Source: Egerieenecus sp048201975 (GTDB lineage Bacteria; Bacillota; Clostridia; Christensenellales; Aristaeellaceae). From it: a DNA stretch of 38,220 bases. Shown piece after piece: positions 30,753 through 38,220 of this stretch (its first letter is position 1; every line of letters starts with the position of its first letter). The position numbers and the translations under genes were made by a program. The stretch lies in assembly GCA_048201975.1 (NCBI GenBank), contig DBFBGQ010000104.1, forward strand, positions 1-38,220, in the 5' to 3' direction. The notes under the pieces are model-generated. The model was not told the origin of the DNA, did no database searches, and was given only the letters and a program-made list of their open reading frames with translations.

Positions 30753-32018
30753 TTACAGCCCCAGTTCCTTGGCGCAAGGGTCGATATCGAGGGTGGCAAA
30801 ATAATCCCGCGGGGTTTCCGCCCGGCGAATTAGCCGGAAGGAGCCGTCCTCCTGGTAGAGCACCTCGGCGGAACGCAGGCGGCCGTTGTAGTTGTAGCCC
30901 ATGGAGAAGCCGTGGGCGCCGGTGTCGTGGATCACCACGATGTCCCCCAGATCAATCCGGGGGAGCATGCGGTCGATGGCGAACTTGTCGTTGTTCTCGC
31001 ACAGGCTGCCCGTGACATCGTAGCGGTGGTCGCAGGGGGCGTCGCCCTTGCCCACCACGGTGATGTGGTGGTAGGCGCCGTACATGGCCGGGCGCATGAG
31101 GTTGGCGGCGCAGGCGTCCAGGCCGATGTAGTGCTTGTAGGTATCCTTGCGGCTGGTGGCATGGGCGACCAGCCAGCCATGGGGGCCGGTCATGTAGCGG
31201 CCCAGCTCCGTTTTGATGGCCACCCCGGCCATGCCGTTGCGGGTGAACACCTTTTCATAGGCCAGGCGCACCCCTTCGCCAATGGCGGCAATGTCCGAGG
31301 CGGGCTGCTCGGGGCGGTAGGGAATGCCCACGCCCCCGGAGAGATTCACAAAGGCCAGGGGCAGGCCCGTCGTGTCCATGAGCCTGCGTCCCACCTCAAA
31401 GAGCAGCTCCGCCAGGGTGGGATAATAGGCGTTGTCAATGGTGTTGCTGGAGAGGAAGGCGTGCAGCCCGAAGGAGCGCGCCCCCAGCCCCTTGAGCCGG
31501 GCCAGCCCCTCCTCCAGCTGGGCGTAGGTAAAGCCGTACTTGGCTTCGCCGGGATTGCCCATGATGGTGTTGCCGATGGCAAAGTCCCCGCCGGGGTTGT
31601 AGCGGCAGCAGATGCATTCGGGGATGCCGCCGTGGTCCCGCAAAAGGTCGATGTGGGTGATGTCATCCAGGTTGATAAAGGCGTCCAGGGCCCGCGCCTG
31701 GGTGAACTCCTCCGGGGGCATGGCGTTGGCGGAGAACATGATCTCCCCGCCGCGGAAGCCGCAGGCCTGAGCCAGCGTCAGCTCGGTGGCGCTGGAGCAG
31801 TCCACGCCGCAGCCCTCCTGACGCAGGATGCGCAGGATGGCGGGATTGGGCAGGGCCTTGACGGCAAAGTATTCCTTGAAGTCCGGGCACCAGGCAAAGG
31901 CCTGGTTCAGCGCCCGGGCCGTGCGGCGGATTCCCCCCTCGTCATAGAGGTGAAAGGGGGTCGGAAAGGCCTGCGCGGCCTGCGTAAATACGGTATCGGA
32001 AAGGGAACAATTCGGCAT
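30753..32018 (-). CDS. lysA: Diaminopimelate decarboxylase (Clostridia/Bacteroidetes-type LysA)
   Basis: A 421-residue PLP enzyme making L-lysine from meso-diaminopimelate. The PLP lysine is Lys54 in YFAVKALPNP. His186 lies in FGLHAFLSSNT, which replaces the HIGSQ motif of the classical LysA but is normal for this branch. NLSGGVGIPYRPEQ binds phosphate, KTELGRYMTGPHG follows, and the second-subunit Cys340 is in GSLCENNDKFA. ATG 32018 was chosen because GGGAG is ten bases upstream; the frame is open to 32066 without a ribosome site. It has its own promoter. Repeat copy 4 lies just beyond its 3' end. Confidence 0.93.
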   Translation of the reverse strand: MPNCSLSDTVFTQAAQAFPTPFHLYDEGGIRRTARALNQAFAWCPDFKEYFAVKALPNPAILRILRQEGCGVDCSSATELTLAQACGFRGGEIMFSANAMPPEEFTQARALDAFINLDDITHIDLLRDHGGIPECICCRYNPGGDFAIGNTIMGNPGEAKYGFTYAQLEEGLARLKGLGARSFGLHAFLSSNTIDNAYYPTLAELLFEVGRRLMDTTGLPLAFVNLSGGVGIPYRPEQPASDIAAIGEGVRLAYEKVFTRNGMAGVAIKTELGRYMTGPHGWLVAHATSRKDTYKHYIGLDACAANLMRPAMYGAYHHITVVGKGDAPCDHRYDVTGSLCENNDKFAIDRMLPRIDLGDIVVIHDTGAHGFSMGYNYNGRLRSAEVLYQEDGSFRLIRRAETPRDYFATLDIDPCAKELGL

Positions 32019-32071
32019 CTTTGGCACGCTCCCAAATCGAGGATAGGCTCCGGCCCTTGCCGGCATGGTTC

Positions 32072-32132
32072 ACTGTATCACATTGCCCAGGAGGGCGCAA
32101 GTTCTTCCTTTGTACTGTTCCTGTACTGTTCC
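32072..32132 (-). promoter_or_regulatory. lysA promoter with tandem 11-bp repeats upstream
   Basis: Minus strand TTGCGC (32100-32095), 17 bp, TACAGT (32077-32072) with a TG-A extended -10. Ten bases upstream of the -35 are two adjacent copies of GGAACAGTACA (32132-32122 and 32121-32111), a possible regulator site. Confidence 0.5.
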
Positions 32133-32139
32133 GGCGGAC

Positions 32140-32958
32140 TCACGCCTTGGCCACGTCGCCTTCCGGCGTCAGGCGCGCCTGCATATATGCGGCCAGGGCG
32201 GCCACCTGCGCCTCCTGCCCTTCCCAGCAATCCCTCGCCTGCCCCAGATAGGCCCGGCGGGCGGTTTCCAGCGGCGCGGCAAGCTCCTCCGGCAGCCTGG
32301 AGATCGCCCACGCGGCGGCCTCGTCCTTGGGGAGCAACGCGCCGGTTTCCGCGGTGACCCACATGCGCGCCAGGGTGAGCAGCACATTGCGCTCGTCTCC
32401 CCGGAGCCAGGCCAGCAGATTGGGCAAGGCGCACGCCATGGCCCGGCGCACCTCCTCCATGGAGACGACCGGGAGCAGCTCCGGCGCTTCCCTGCCCAGC
32501 AGGGGAAAGCTGCATGCCCTGGCCTGCCACAGCAGCAGCGCGATGTCCGGGTCCCGGCGGGGCAGCGGGCACTCCCCCGCCTCCAGCGCCTTGCGCAGCC
32601 ATTCCCCATACATATACTCGCACCTGGGCGGAAAGCGCCAGGGGATCAGCGCGTCCCGGTTGACCACGGTAACCTCCAAGGGGCGCCTGGCGGCGCAGCC
32701 CACGGGGCCGGAAAGCGCCAGAAGCCGCTGGGTGAGCGCTTCCGCCGCGCCCGCGGGCAGTTCGCCGCGCATCAGGATCAGCACGTCCACGTCGCTTTCG
32801 GGCCGCAGGCGGCTGAGCGTGGCGGAGCCGTAAAGGTACACGCCAAGGAGCTGCCCGCTCAGCAGCTCCTCGGCCAGATCCCGCACGCGGCGGGCCGGCT
32901 CCAGCGCCTCCGCCTGGGGCGCGGGCGGCGCGGCCGCGCCGCAGATCTGCCTGCTCAT
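32140..32958 (-). CDS. AadA-like nucleotidyltransferase (aminoglycoside adenylyltransferase family)
   Basis: A 272-residue protein with the nucleotidyltransferase core YLYGSATLSRLRPESDVDVL (41-60), where Gly44-Ser45 and Asp56/Asp58 form the nucleotide and metal site. A helical C-terminal domain follows, with LTLARMWVTAETGALLPKDE, the pattern of the AadA/ANT(9) C-terminal domain (DUF4111). Length matches AadA (about 260). Such proteins may modify streptomycin or spectinomycin, but many chromosomal relatives have no shown resistance role, so that is not claimed. GGAGGAGGGA lies ten bases before the ATG at 32958. It is 29 bp downstream of the flavoprotein gene on the same strand. Confidence 0.85.
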   Translation of the reverse strand: MSRQICGAAAPPAPQAEALEPARRVRDLAEELLSGQLLGVYLYGSATLSRLRPESDVDVLILMRGELPAGAAEALTQRLLALSGPVGCAARRPLEVTVVNRDALIPWRFPPRCEYMYGEWLRKALEAGECPLPRRDPDIALLLWQARACSFPLLGREAPELLPVVSMEEVRRAMACALPNLLAWLRGDERNVLLTLARMWVTAETGALLPKDEAAAWAISRLPEELAAPLETARRAYLGQARDCWEGQEAQVAALAAYMQARLTPEGDVAKA

Positions 32959-32987
32959 GGCAATGCTTCCCTCCTCCGGCATGGGGC

Positions 32988-34397
32988 TTATGCTCCGGCG
33001 ATGTCCTGGGCCACGGCGATGCCCGTGGCGCTGGCCTGCATCAGGCCCCGGGTGATGCCCGCGCCGTCGCCGATGGCGTACAGCCCTTCGATGGGCGTCA
33101 TGAAGCGCTGGTCCACCAGCACCTTGCTGGAGTAGAACTTCACCTCCACCCCGTAGAGCAGGGTGTTCTTGCTGTACAGGCCGGGGGCCAGGTGGTCGAA
33201 GGCCTTCAACGCCTCGACGATGCTGGTCAGGTGCCGGGGGGGCAGCACGAAGGAAAGGTCCCCCGGCACGGCGGTGGGCAGGGTGGGGATGGTGGTGGAC
33301 TTGGCCAGGCGCTCCCAGGAGGTGCGCCGCCCCTGGAGCAGGTCCCCCAGGCGCTGTACCATGATGGGCCCGCCAGTGAGCATGTTCCCCAGCCGGGCGA
33401 TGTACTGCCCGTACTCGATGGGCTGGTTGAAGGGCTCGGTGAAGCGGGTGGATACCAGCAGGGCAAAGTTGGTGTTGCCTGTGCGCCGGGCGGGATCGCC
33501 GTAGCTGTGGCCGTTGACCACCGCCAGCCCGGATTCGTAGTGCTCCTCGCTGACCACGCCGCCGGGGTTCATGCAGAAGGTGCGCACCTTGTTCTCGTAG
33601 GTGTCGGAGTAGTAGATCAGCTTGGCCTCGTAAAGGTATTTGGTCAGGTGATCCATGATGGCGTTGGGCACCTCCACCCGCACGCCGATGTCCACCTCGT
33701 TGTTCTGGGTGCGCAGGCCCAGCTTCTCGGCCTGGTTGGTGAGCCACTCCGCGCCGCCGCGGCCGGGGGCGGCGATGACGTGGGCGGAGCGGGCCGTCCA
33801 GGGCTCGCCCTTGCGGGGGGAGAGGCGCACGCCGGCAACCCGTCCCTCCTCCACCAGGATGTCCGTGGCGGTGGTGAGCTCGGCAAATGTGGTGCGGGTC
33901 TGGGTGGTCAGGTAATCGTGCATGGCGGAGAGCACGCTGCCGGCATATTCGGTGCCCAGGTGCCGCACGGGGCAGGGCACCAGGCGAATGTTGTAGCGGC
34001 TGGCCTCGTAGGCGATCTCCTCCACCTTTTTGTCGTCCAGGCCATGGACCTCCTTGGGCGCGCCGAAGCGCAGGTAGAGCTCGTCCGCCTGGTGGATCAG
34101 CTCCTGGGCCTTGGCGTGGCCCAGGTATTCGCTGATGTGCCCGCCCACCTCGTCGGAGAGGGAGAGCTTGCCGTCGGAGAACGCGCCTGCGCCGGCCCAG
34201 CCGTGGACGATGCCGCAGGGATCGCAGTGGACGCACTTGCCCGTGGCGCGGGCAGGGCAGGTCCGATGGGCGATGGCGCGGCCCATGTCCACGATCAGGA
34301 TCTGGCTTTCCGGCTGCAAACGGGTCAATTCCAGCGCGGTAAATATGCCGGCGGGACCCGCGCCGATGATGATGGCGTCGTAGATGCGGTTTTCCAT
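32988..34397 (-). CDS. COG2509-type FAD-dependent dehydrogenase
   Basis: A 469-residue flavoprotein with the FAD fold AIIIGAGPAGIFTALEL at the N terminus and a closing GLYAIGDGAGITRGLMQA near the C terminus. The segment ATGKCVHCDPCGIVHGWAGA, then GAFSDGKLSLS, is typical of this uncharacterised family and contains a Cys-x2-Cys-x2-Cys cluster that might bind metal. TRTTFAEL and the PNAIMDHLTKYLYEAKLIYY region fit the substrate domain. Substrate and partner are unknown. TAAGGAGGTTTCC directly precedes ATG 34397. It probably shares a transcript with the nucleotidyltransferase gene. Confidence 0.88.
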   Translation of the reverse strand: MENRIYDAIIIGAGPAGIFTALELTRLQPESQILIVDMGRAIAHRTCPARATGKCVHCDPCGIVHGWAGAGAFSDGKLSLSDEVGGHISEYLGHAKAQELIHQADELYLRFGAPKEVHGLDDKKVEEIAYEASRYNIRLVPCPVRHLGTEYAGSVLSAMHDYLTTQTRTTFAELTTATDILVEEGRVAGVRLSPRKGEPWTARSAHVIAAPGRGGAEWLTNQAEKLGLRTQNNEVDIGVRVEVPNAIMDHLTKYLYEAKLIYYSDTYENKVRTFCMNPGGVVSEEHYESGLAVVNGHSYGDPARRTGNTNFALLVSTRFTEPFNQPIEYGQYIARLGNMLTGGPIMVQRLGDLLQGRRTSWERLAKSTTIPTLPTAVPGDLSFVLPPRHLTSIVEALKAFDHLAPGLYSKNTLLYGVEVKFYSSKVLVDQRFMTPIEGLYAIGDGAGITRGLMQASATGIAVAQDIAGA

Positions 34398-34507
34398 GGA
34401 AACCTCCTTACACAGCCGTGTCAAAGAAACGTGGCATACGCTTTCGGTTGATTGTAGCATGTTCCGCGGTCGAAAGCAAGGGAAAGACCTGGCAAACCGC
34501 GCCTGTG

Positions 34508-35746
34508 TCAGCCCTGCATCCGGCGCCCGGCCTCCAGGGCGGCCAGCTTCACCGCCAGGGGGAACAGCTCCATCACCTGGGCCAGCTCGAAGAGGGGCGG
34601 ATAGCTGGGCGCGATGCGGATGACGCTGTCCTCCGGGTCGACGCCCCCGGGGAAGGCCGCCCCCGCGGGGGTCAGGGTCACGCCGGCCTGGGCGCACAGC
34701 TGCACAATCCGCGCCGCGCAGCCCCGGGGGGCGCGGAAGCAGAGGAAATACCCGCCCCGGGGCCGGCTCCAGGCGGCGATGCCCGTCAGCTCCCGCTCCA
34801 GGGCGTCCAGCACCAGGCGGAACTTGGGCCGAAGCAGCGCCGCGTGCCGGGCCATGTGCGCCTGCACCGCGGAAAGGTCGGGGAAGAAGCGGGCATGGCG
34901 CAGCTGATTCATCTTGTCGTGGCACACCTGCTGATAGGTCATGATCTGCGCCTGCCGGGCGATGTTTCGGGGGCTGGCGGCCAGGGCGGCCACGCCGCCG
35001 CCGGGCCAGGTGATCTTCGAGAAGGAGGTAAAGGCCACGGGCCGGTCCGGATGGCCCGCCCGGGCGCAGGCGTCGAGGATGTTCATCAGCCGGTCCGGGG
35101 CGGCCGGATCCAGGTGGTGGACGCAGTAGGCGTTATCCCAGAAGATGCGGAAATCCGGGGCGGCCTCCATCTCCGCCAGGCGGCGGACGGTTTCGTCGCT
35201 GAAGGTGACGCCGGAGGGGTTGCCATACATGGGCACGCAGATCAACCCCTTCACGGCGGGATCCCGGGCCAGGGCCTCCACCTGATCCATGTCGGGGCCC
35301 TGGGCCAGAATGGGCACGGGCAGCAGCTCCACCCCATAGGTTTCCAGCATGTGGAAATGCCAGTCATACCCCGGGGTGGGGCAGATGAACTTCACCTTGG
35401 GCAGCCGGGCCCAGGGGGTATCCCCCGGCAGGGGTCCCAGAAGCATGCACCGGGTGAACACGTCCGAGAGCAGGTTCAGGGAGGAGTTTCCCCCCACGAT
35501 CACCTGCGCCGCGGGCGCTCCCAGCATTGCTCCGAACAGCCGCCGCATTTCCGGTATGCCCAGGGGATGGTTGTAATTTCGCGCGTCGGAGCCGTCCTGG
35601 CAGGTGTAATCCATATCCGCCGCCGCCAGCATGGGCGCGGAGAGCGCCAGCTGCTCCGGGGATGGCTTCCCCCGGGACATGTCCAGGGTCAATCCCCGAG
35701 CCTGAAAGGCGCGGTATTGCCGGTTGAGTTCTTCCCAGGTTTCCAT
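34508..35746 (-). CDS. PLP-dependent class I aminotransferase (aspartate aminotransferase type Ic-like)
   Basis: A 412-residue fold-type I aminotransferase. The PLP lysine is Lys244 in AFTSFSKITWPGGG. The cofactor pocket shows MYGNPSGV (173-180) with its Asn, and the Asp of IFWDNAYC (201-208). SRGKPSPEQL at the N terminus and the SVIRIAPSYPP ending fit the PF12897 (formerly MocR-like) aspartate aminotransferase subgroup of Actinobacteria and Clostridia, which are about 410-430 residues. It likely exchanges amino groups between aspartate (or alanine) and 2-oxoglutarate. GGAGGCG is ten bases before ATG 35746. It lies downstream of an amino-acid importer on the same strand, after a hairpin. Confidence 0.88.
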   Translation of the reverse strand: METWEELNRQYRAFQARGLTLDMSRGKPSPEQLALSAPMLAAADMDYTCQDGSDARNYNHPLGIPEMRRLFGAMLGAPAAQVIVGGNSSLNLLSDVFTRCMLLGPLPGDTPWARLPKVKFICPTPGYDWHFHMLETYGVELLPVPILAQGPDMDQVEALARDPAVKGLICVPMYGNPSGVTFSDETVRRLAEMEAAPDFRIFWDNAYCVHHLDPAAPDRLMNILDACARAGHPDRPVAFTSFSKITWPGGGVAALAASPRNIARQAQIMTYQQVCHDKMNQLRHARFFPDLSAVQAHMARHAALLRPKFRLVLDALERELTGIAAWSRPRGGYFLCFRAPRGCAARIVQLCAQAGVTLTPAGAAFPGGVDPEDSVIRIAPSYPPLFELAQVMELFPLAVKLAALEAGRRMQG

Positions 35747-35767
35747 GGATGGGACGCCTCCTTGCTG

Positions 35768-35827
35768 AAAAAAAGTCGCTTTGCGCGGCAAACCCGGCCG
35801 CGCATGCCTGCGCCGCCGGGTTTTGCC
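35768..35827 (-). terminator. Probable terminator after the amino-acid ABC operon
   Basis: On the minus strand GGCAAAACCCGGC pairs with GCCGGGTTTGCC (35827-35787), then a small TTTGC/GCAAA hairpin and GCGACTTTTTTT. The main stem is about 13 bases from the T run, so efficiency is uncertain. Confidence 0.45.
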
Positions 35828-35860
35828 TGAAACAGCCGCCCGCAAGATTCCTGCCGCCCG

Positions 35861-36646
35861 TTACTGCCGGGCATAGCGCTCCAGGAATTGCCGGGTGCGC
35901 TCCTGCTTGGGGTTGCCGATGACCTCCTCCGGGGGGCCGTACTCCACAATCACCCCGCCGTCCATAAACATCACGTTGTCCGCCACCTGCCGGGCGAACT
36001 GCATCTCATGGGTGACGATGACCATGGTGGTGTTCCGCTGGGCCAGGCCGCGGATCACGTTGAGCACCTCGCCGGTGAGCTCCGGGTCCAGGGCGGAGGT
36101 GGGCTCGTCAAAGCAGAGGATATCCGGGCGCAGGGCCAGGGCCCGGGCGATGGCCACCCGCTGCTGCTGGCCGCCGGAAAGCTGATGGGGGTAGGCGTCC
36201 AGCTTGGCGGCCAGGCCCACGCTGTCCAGCAGCGCCTTGCCGTTTTCATCTATCTCCCGAAGGATGGCGGCCTTGTTGGCCTTGAAGTCCGGGCGCTCCT
36301 TGGCCAGGAGCTTGCCGGCCAGGGTCACGTTTTCCAGCACCGTGTATTGGGGGAACAGGGTGAAGGACTGGAACACCAGCCCGAAGTGCAGCCGCTGCTG
36401 GCGGATCTCCTTTTCGGAGCGGGAGCGGGGATCGCCGGCGTCAAAGATCACCTGGTCGCCCACGCGAATCACGCCCTTGTCCGGAGTCTCCAGAAAGTTC
36501 AGGCAGCGCAGCAGCGTGGTTTTGCCGCTGCCGGAGGAGCCGATGATGGCCAGGGCTTCCCCCTTTTCCAGGGAGAAGCTGATGTCCCGCAGCACGTCCA
36601 CGCCGCCAAAGCCCTTCTGAATGCCTTCCACTGTCAATACAGCCAT
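35861..36646 (-). CDS. Polar amino-acid ABC transporter ATPase (GlnQ/HisP type)
   Basis: A 261-residue ATPase driving uptake. Walker A GSSGSGKTT (about 36-44), Q-loop LVFQSFTLFPQYTVLENV, signature LSGGQQQRVAIARAL, Walker B ILCFDEPTSALDPEL and the switch histidine in MVIVTHEM are all intact. It is typical of the PAAT family, though slightly longer than usual because of an insertion around DPRSRSEKEI between Walker A and the Q-loop. It is third in the receptor-permease-ATPase operon (13 bp after the permease). The substrate is not determined. Confidence 0.93.
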   Translation of the reverse strand: MAVLTVEGIQKGFGGVDVLRDISFSLEKGEALAIIGSSGSGKTTLLRCLNFLETPDKGVIRVGDQVIFDAGDPRSRSEKEIRQQRLHFGLVFQSFTLFPQYTVLENVTLAGKLLAKERPDFKANKAAILREIDENGKALLDSVGLAAKLDAYPHQLSGGQQQRVAIARALALRPDILCFDEPTSALDPELTGEVLNVIRGLAQRNTTMVIVTHEMQFARQVADNVMFMDGGVIVEYGPPEEVIGNPKQERTRQFLERYARQ

Positions 36647-36659
36647 GTCCGCGCCCTCC

Positions 36660-37298
36660 TCAGCTCTTGAAATAGCTCATCTTTTTCTCGAAATAGCCGA
36701 ACAGCAGCGTCAGCAGGCCGTTGAACAGCAGGAAGAACAGCCCCGTGGAAAACAGGGGCCAGATCAGGCCCTGCTTGGTGTAGCGCTCGGCGCACATGAT
36801 GATCTCCGCCACGGAGACCACCCGGGCCAGGGCCGTATCCTTCACCAGGGTGATCACCTCGTTGCTCATGGGCGGGGTGATGCGCTTGACCACCTGCAAA
36901 AGCACCACGCGGAAAAACACCTGGCTCCTGGTCATGCCCAGCACCTGACCGGCCTCGTACTGCCCCTTGGGGATGGACTCGATGCCGCCCCGGTAGATCT
37001 CGGAGAAATAAGCCGCGTAGTTGATCACAAAGGCGATCAGCACCGCGGTCATCCGGGATTTCATGGGAATGCCGAACACCAGCCCGGGCATGTACATCAC
37101 CACGAACAGCTGCAGCATCAGCGGCGTGCCGCGAATGATCCACACGAACACGCGGGTCAGGTAGCGCAGGGGGCGAAATTTGGTCATGGAACCGAATGTG
37201 ATGATCAGCCCCAGGGGCAGCGCCAGCAGCAGCGTCATCACGAAGATTTCCAGGTTCAGCCAAAAACCGCCCACCAGGGAATCCAGGATGTCAGACAT
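36660..37298 (-). CDS. Polar amino-acid ABC transporter permease (HisM/GlnP type)
   Basis: A 212-residue permease with five to six membrane helices. The PAAT marks are VWIIRGTPLMLQLFVVMY, INYAAYFSEIYRGGIESIP, KGQYEAGQVLGMTRSQVF (EAA loop) and PPMSNEVITLVKDTALA. A single permease gene suggests a homodimeric channel, as in many Gram-positive systems. GCGAGGTG lies before ATG 37298. A perfect 11-bp hairpin separates it from the binding-protein gene upstream. Confidence 0.93.
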   Translation of the reverse strand: MSDILDSLVGGFWLNLEIFVMTLLLALPLGLIITFGSMTKFRPLRYLTRVFVWIIRGTPLMLQLFVVMYMPGLVFGIPMKSRMTAVLIAFVINYAAYFSEIYRGGIESIPKGQYEAGQVLGMTRSQVFFRVVLLQVVKRITPPMSNEVITLVKDTALARVVSVAEIIMCAERYTKQGLIWPLFSTGLFFLLFNGLLTLLFGYFEKKMSYFKS

Positions 37299-37326
37299 AA
37301 GGCACCTCGCAGACAAGCGTATGGTT

Positions 37327-37359
37327 GGGGAGGCGGCGCATGGGCGCGGCCGCCTCCCC
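37327..37359 (-). other. GC-rich hairpin between the binding-protein and permease genes
   Basis: GGGGAGGCGGC (37327-37337) and GCCGCCTCCCC (37349-37359) form a perfect 11-bp stem without a T run. Such hairpins commonly protect the upstream binding-protein mRNA and raise its level relative to the permease. Confidence 0.55.
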
Positions 37360-37406
37360 CTCTGCCCGGCGCGCGGGGCCGGGCGCTGTGATGTTCCGGG
37401 ATGGGA

Positions 37407-38220
37407 TTACTTGATCAGGGAATCGGTCAGGCCATAGCGGGCGGCGATTTCCGCCACGGTGCCGTCCTCGGTGAGCTCAGCGATGGCGGCGTTCACCGCG
37501 TCCACCATGTCGCTGCCCTTGCGGAAGCCGATGCCGTACTCCTGCAGGCCGAAGTTGTTGCTCATGTCCACCACCAGGTCGGCATAGTCGGTGTCCGGGC
37601 CCACCATGCCGATGGCGCAGACGCTGTCCACCAGGGCGATGTCCGCGGTGCCCGCCTTGACCTCCATCAGGGCCTTGGCCATGGAGTCCACGGCGATGTA
37701 GGTGCTGTTGGCAAAGTATTCCTGGGCGGAGACTTCCACGGTCTCGTCATCCTCGATGGTGCCTTGCAGCTTCTGCTCGCCGGTGGAGCCGGCCTCGGCC
37801 ACCACCACCTTGCCGCTCACGTCCGCCAGGATGGCTTCCGCCTGATCCGCTTTCATGACCATGGCCTGGGTGTTGTACAGGTAGGGATCGGAAACGGCCA
37901 TGTTCTCCTTGCGCTCGGGGGTGATGCACATGCCGTTCCACAGGCAGTCGATGTTCTTGGAGTTCAGCTCGATCTCCTTGGACTCCCAGCTGATCTCAAT
38001 AAATTCCACGTCAATGCCCAGCTTTTCCGCCACGGCGGTGGCCAGCTCGGTGTCAAAGCCCACCAGGGTGTCGCCGTCATAATAGTTCATGGGGGCGAAG
38101 AGCGTCATGCCCACCGTGAGGACGCCTTTTTCCTGGATATAGGCCATGTCGCTTTCCTCCGCGGAGGCCAGGGCGGTCAGGGAGCATACCATCATCAGGG
38201 CCAGGACCATTGCAAGCAGC
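37407..38220 (-). CDS. Amino-acid ABC transporter substrate-binding protein (5' end cut by window edge)
   Basis: A 271-codon partial gene. The frame is open to the right edge, and the in-frame methionine at 38210 lies inside the signal peptide (LLAMVLALMMVCSLTALASA), so the true start is a few codons beyond the window. The mature part is a family 3 periplasmic-type receptor: VLTVGMTLFAPMNYYDGDTL, VGFDTELATAVAEKLGIDVE, then NIDCLWNGMCITPERKEN, the usual amino-acid carboxylate region. There is a Cys in the signal region, but not in a clear lipobox. It would capture a polar amino acid and deliver it to the permease/ATPase downstream. Exact specificity cannot be told. Confidence 0.92.
   Translation of the reverse strand, partial: LLAMVLALMMVCSLTALASAEESDMAYIQEKGVLTVGMTLFAPMNYYDGDTLVGFDTELATAVAEKLGIDVEFIEISWESKEIELNSKNIDCLWNGMCITPERKENMAVSDPYLYNTQAMVMKADQAEAILADVSGKVVVAEAGSTGEQKLQGTIEDDETVEVSAQEYFANSTYIAVDSMAKALMEVKAGTADIALVDSVCAIGMVGPDTDYADLVVDMSNNFGLQEYGIGFRKGSDMVDAVNAAIAELTEDGTVAEIAARYGLTDSLIK

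Overview
The window looks like a chromosomal segment of a GC-rich member of the Bacillota, most likely an uncultured gut Clostridia lineage (inference). The signs are strong AGGAGG-type ribosome sites, canonical TTGACA/TATAAT promoters, LplABC-type sugar importers, an ECF sigma factor with a coupled membrane regulator, the Clostridia type of LysA, and the linked alaS / ruvX / DUF1292 neighbourhood. No rRNA, tRNA or CRISPR array was recognised.

Positions 1 to about 3.45 kb are visibly poorer in GC than the rest and look like a decaying accessory patch. They hold an AraC regulator cut by the window edge, the remains of an esterase, the first 65 codons of a sugar-binding protein, an intact EamA transporter translationally coupled to a serine hydrolase, and, at the composition boundary, a remnant of an aminoglycoside 6-adenylyltransferase-like gene. 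From 3.9 to 7.7 kb come an old-yellow-enzyme/FAD oxidoreductase facing a Crp/Fnr regulator, a small membrane protein and RpiB.

The metabolic core (7.7-18.7 kb) is a carbohydrate locus. An AraC regulator is divergent from two ABC permeases, a solute-binding protein, a GH105 unsaturated rhamnogalacturonyl hydrolase and a GH112 phosphorylase. Together they suggest import of rhamnogalacturonan-I oligosaccharides, removal of the unsaturated uronate, and phosphorolysis of the exposed galactosyl-rhamnose. After a terminator comes a second unit: a P-loop kinase of unknown substrate coupled to a GH13_18 (sucrose phosphorylase-like) enzyme.

From 18.7 to 30.4 kb are a membrane Zn-peptidase, a small membrane protein, a degenerate EAL protein, an ECF sigma/anti-sigma pair, alaS (short form) with ridA, a divergent operon of a P-loop kinase, a RuvX-DUF1292 fusion and a second DUF1292 protein with a Cys-rich tail, then pgi and a DUF2975/HTH pair. 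From 30.7 kb to the end, on the minus strand, are lysA, an AadA-like nucleotidyltransferase, a COG2509 flavoprotein, a class I aminotransferase, and a polar amino-acid ABC importer (ATPase, permease, and a binding protein cut by the right edge).

The most unusual feature is a family of four related non-coding elements (20.80-21.09, 22.86-23.14, 29.13-29.41 and 30.41-30.73 kb). Each has a core of about 220 bp with imperfect 16-bp terminal inverted repeats starting CAG and several internal hairpins. In three copies the core is bracketed by a GC-rich hairpin present on both sides, different from copy to copy. They look like a MITE-like mobile element or a structured-RNA repeat with no protein product. 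Copy 4 carries a nested insertion exactly in a hairpin loop.
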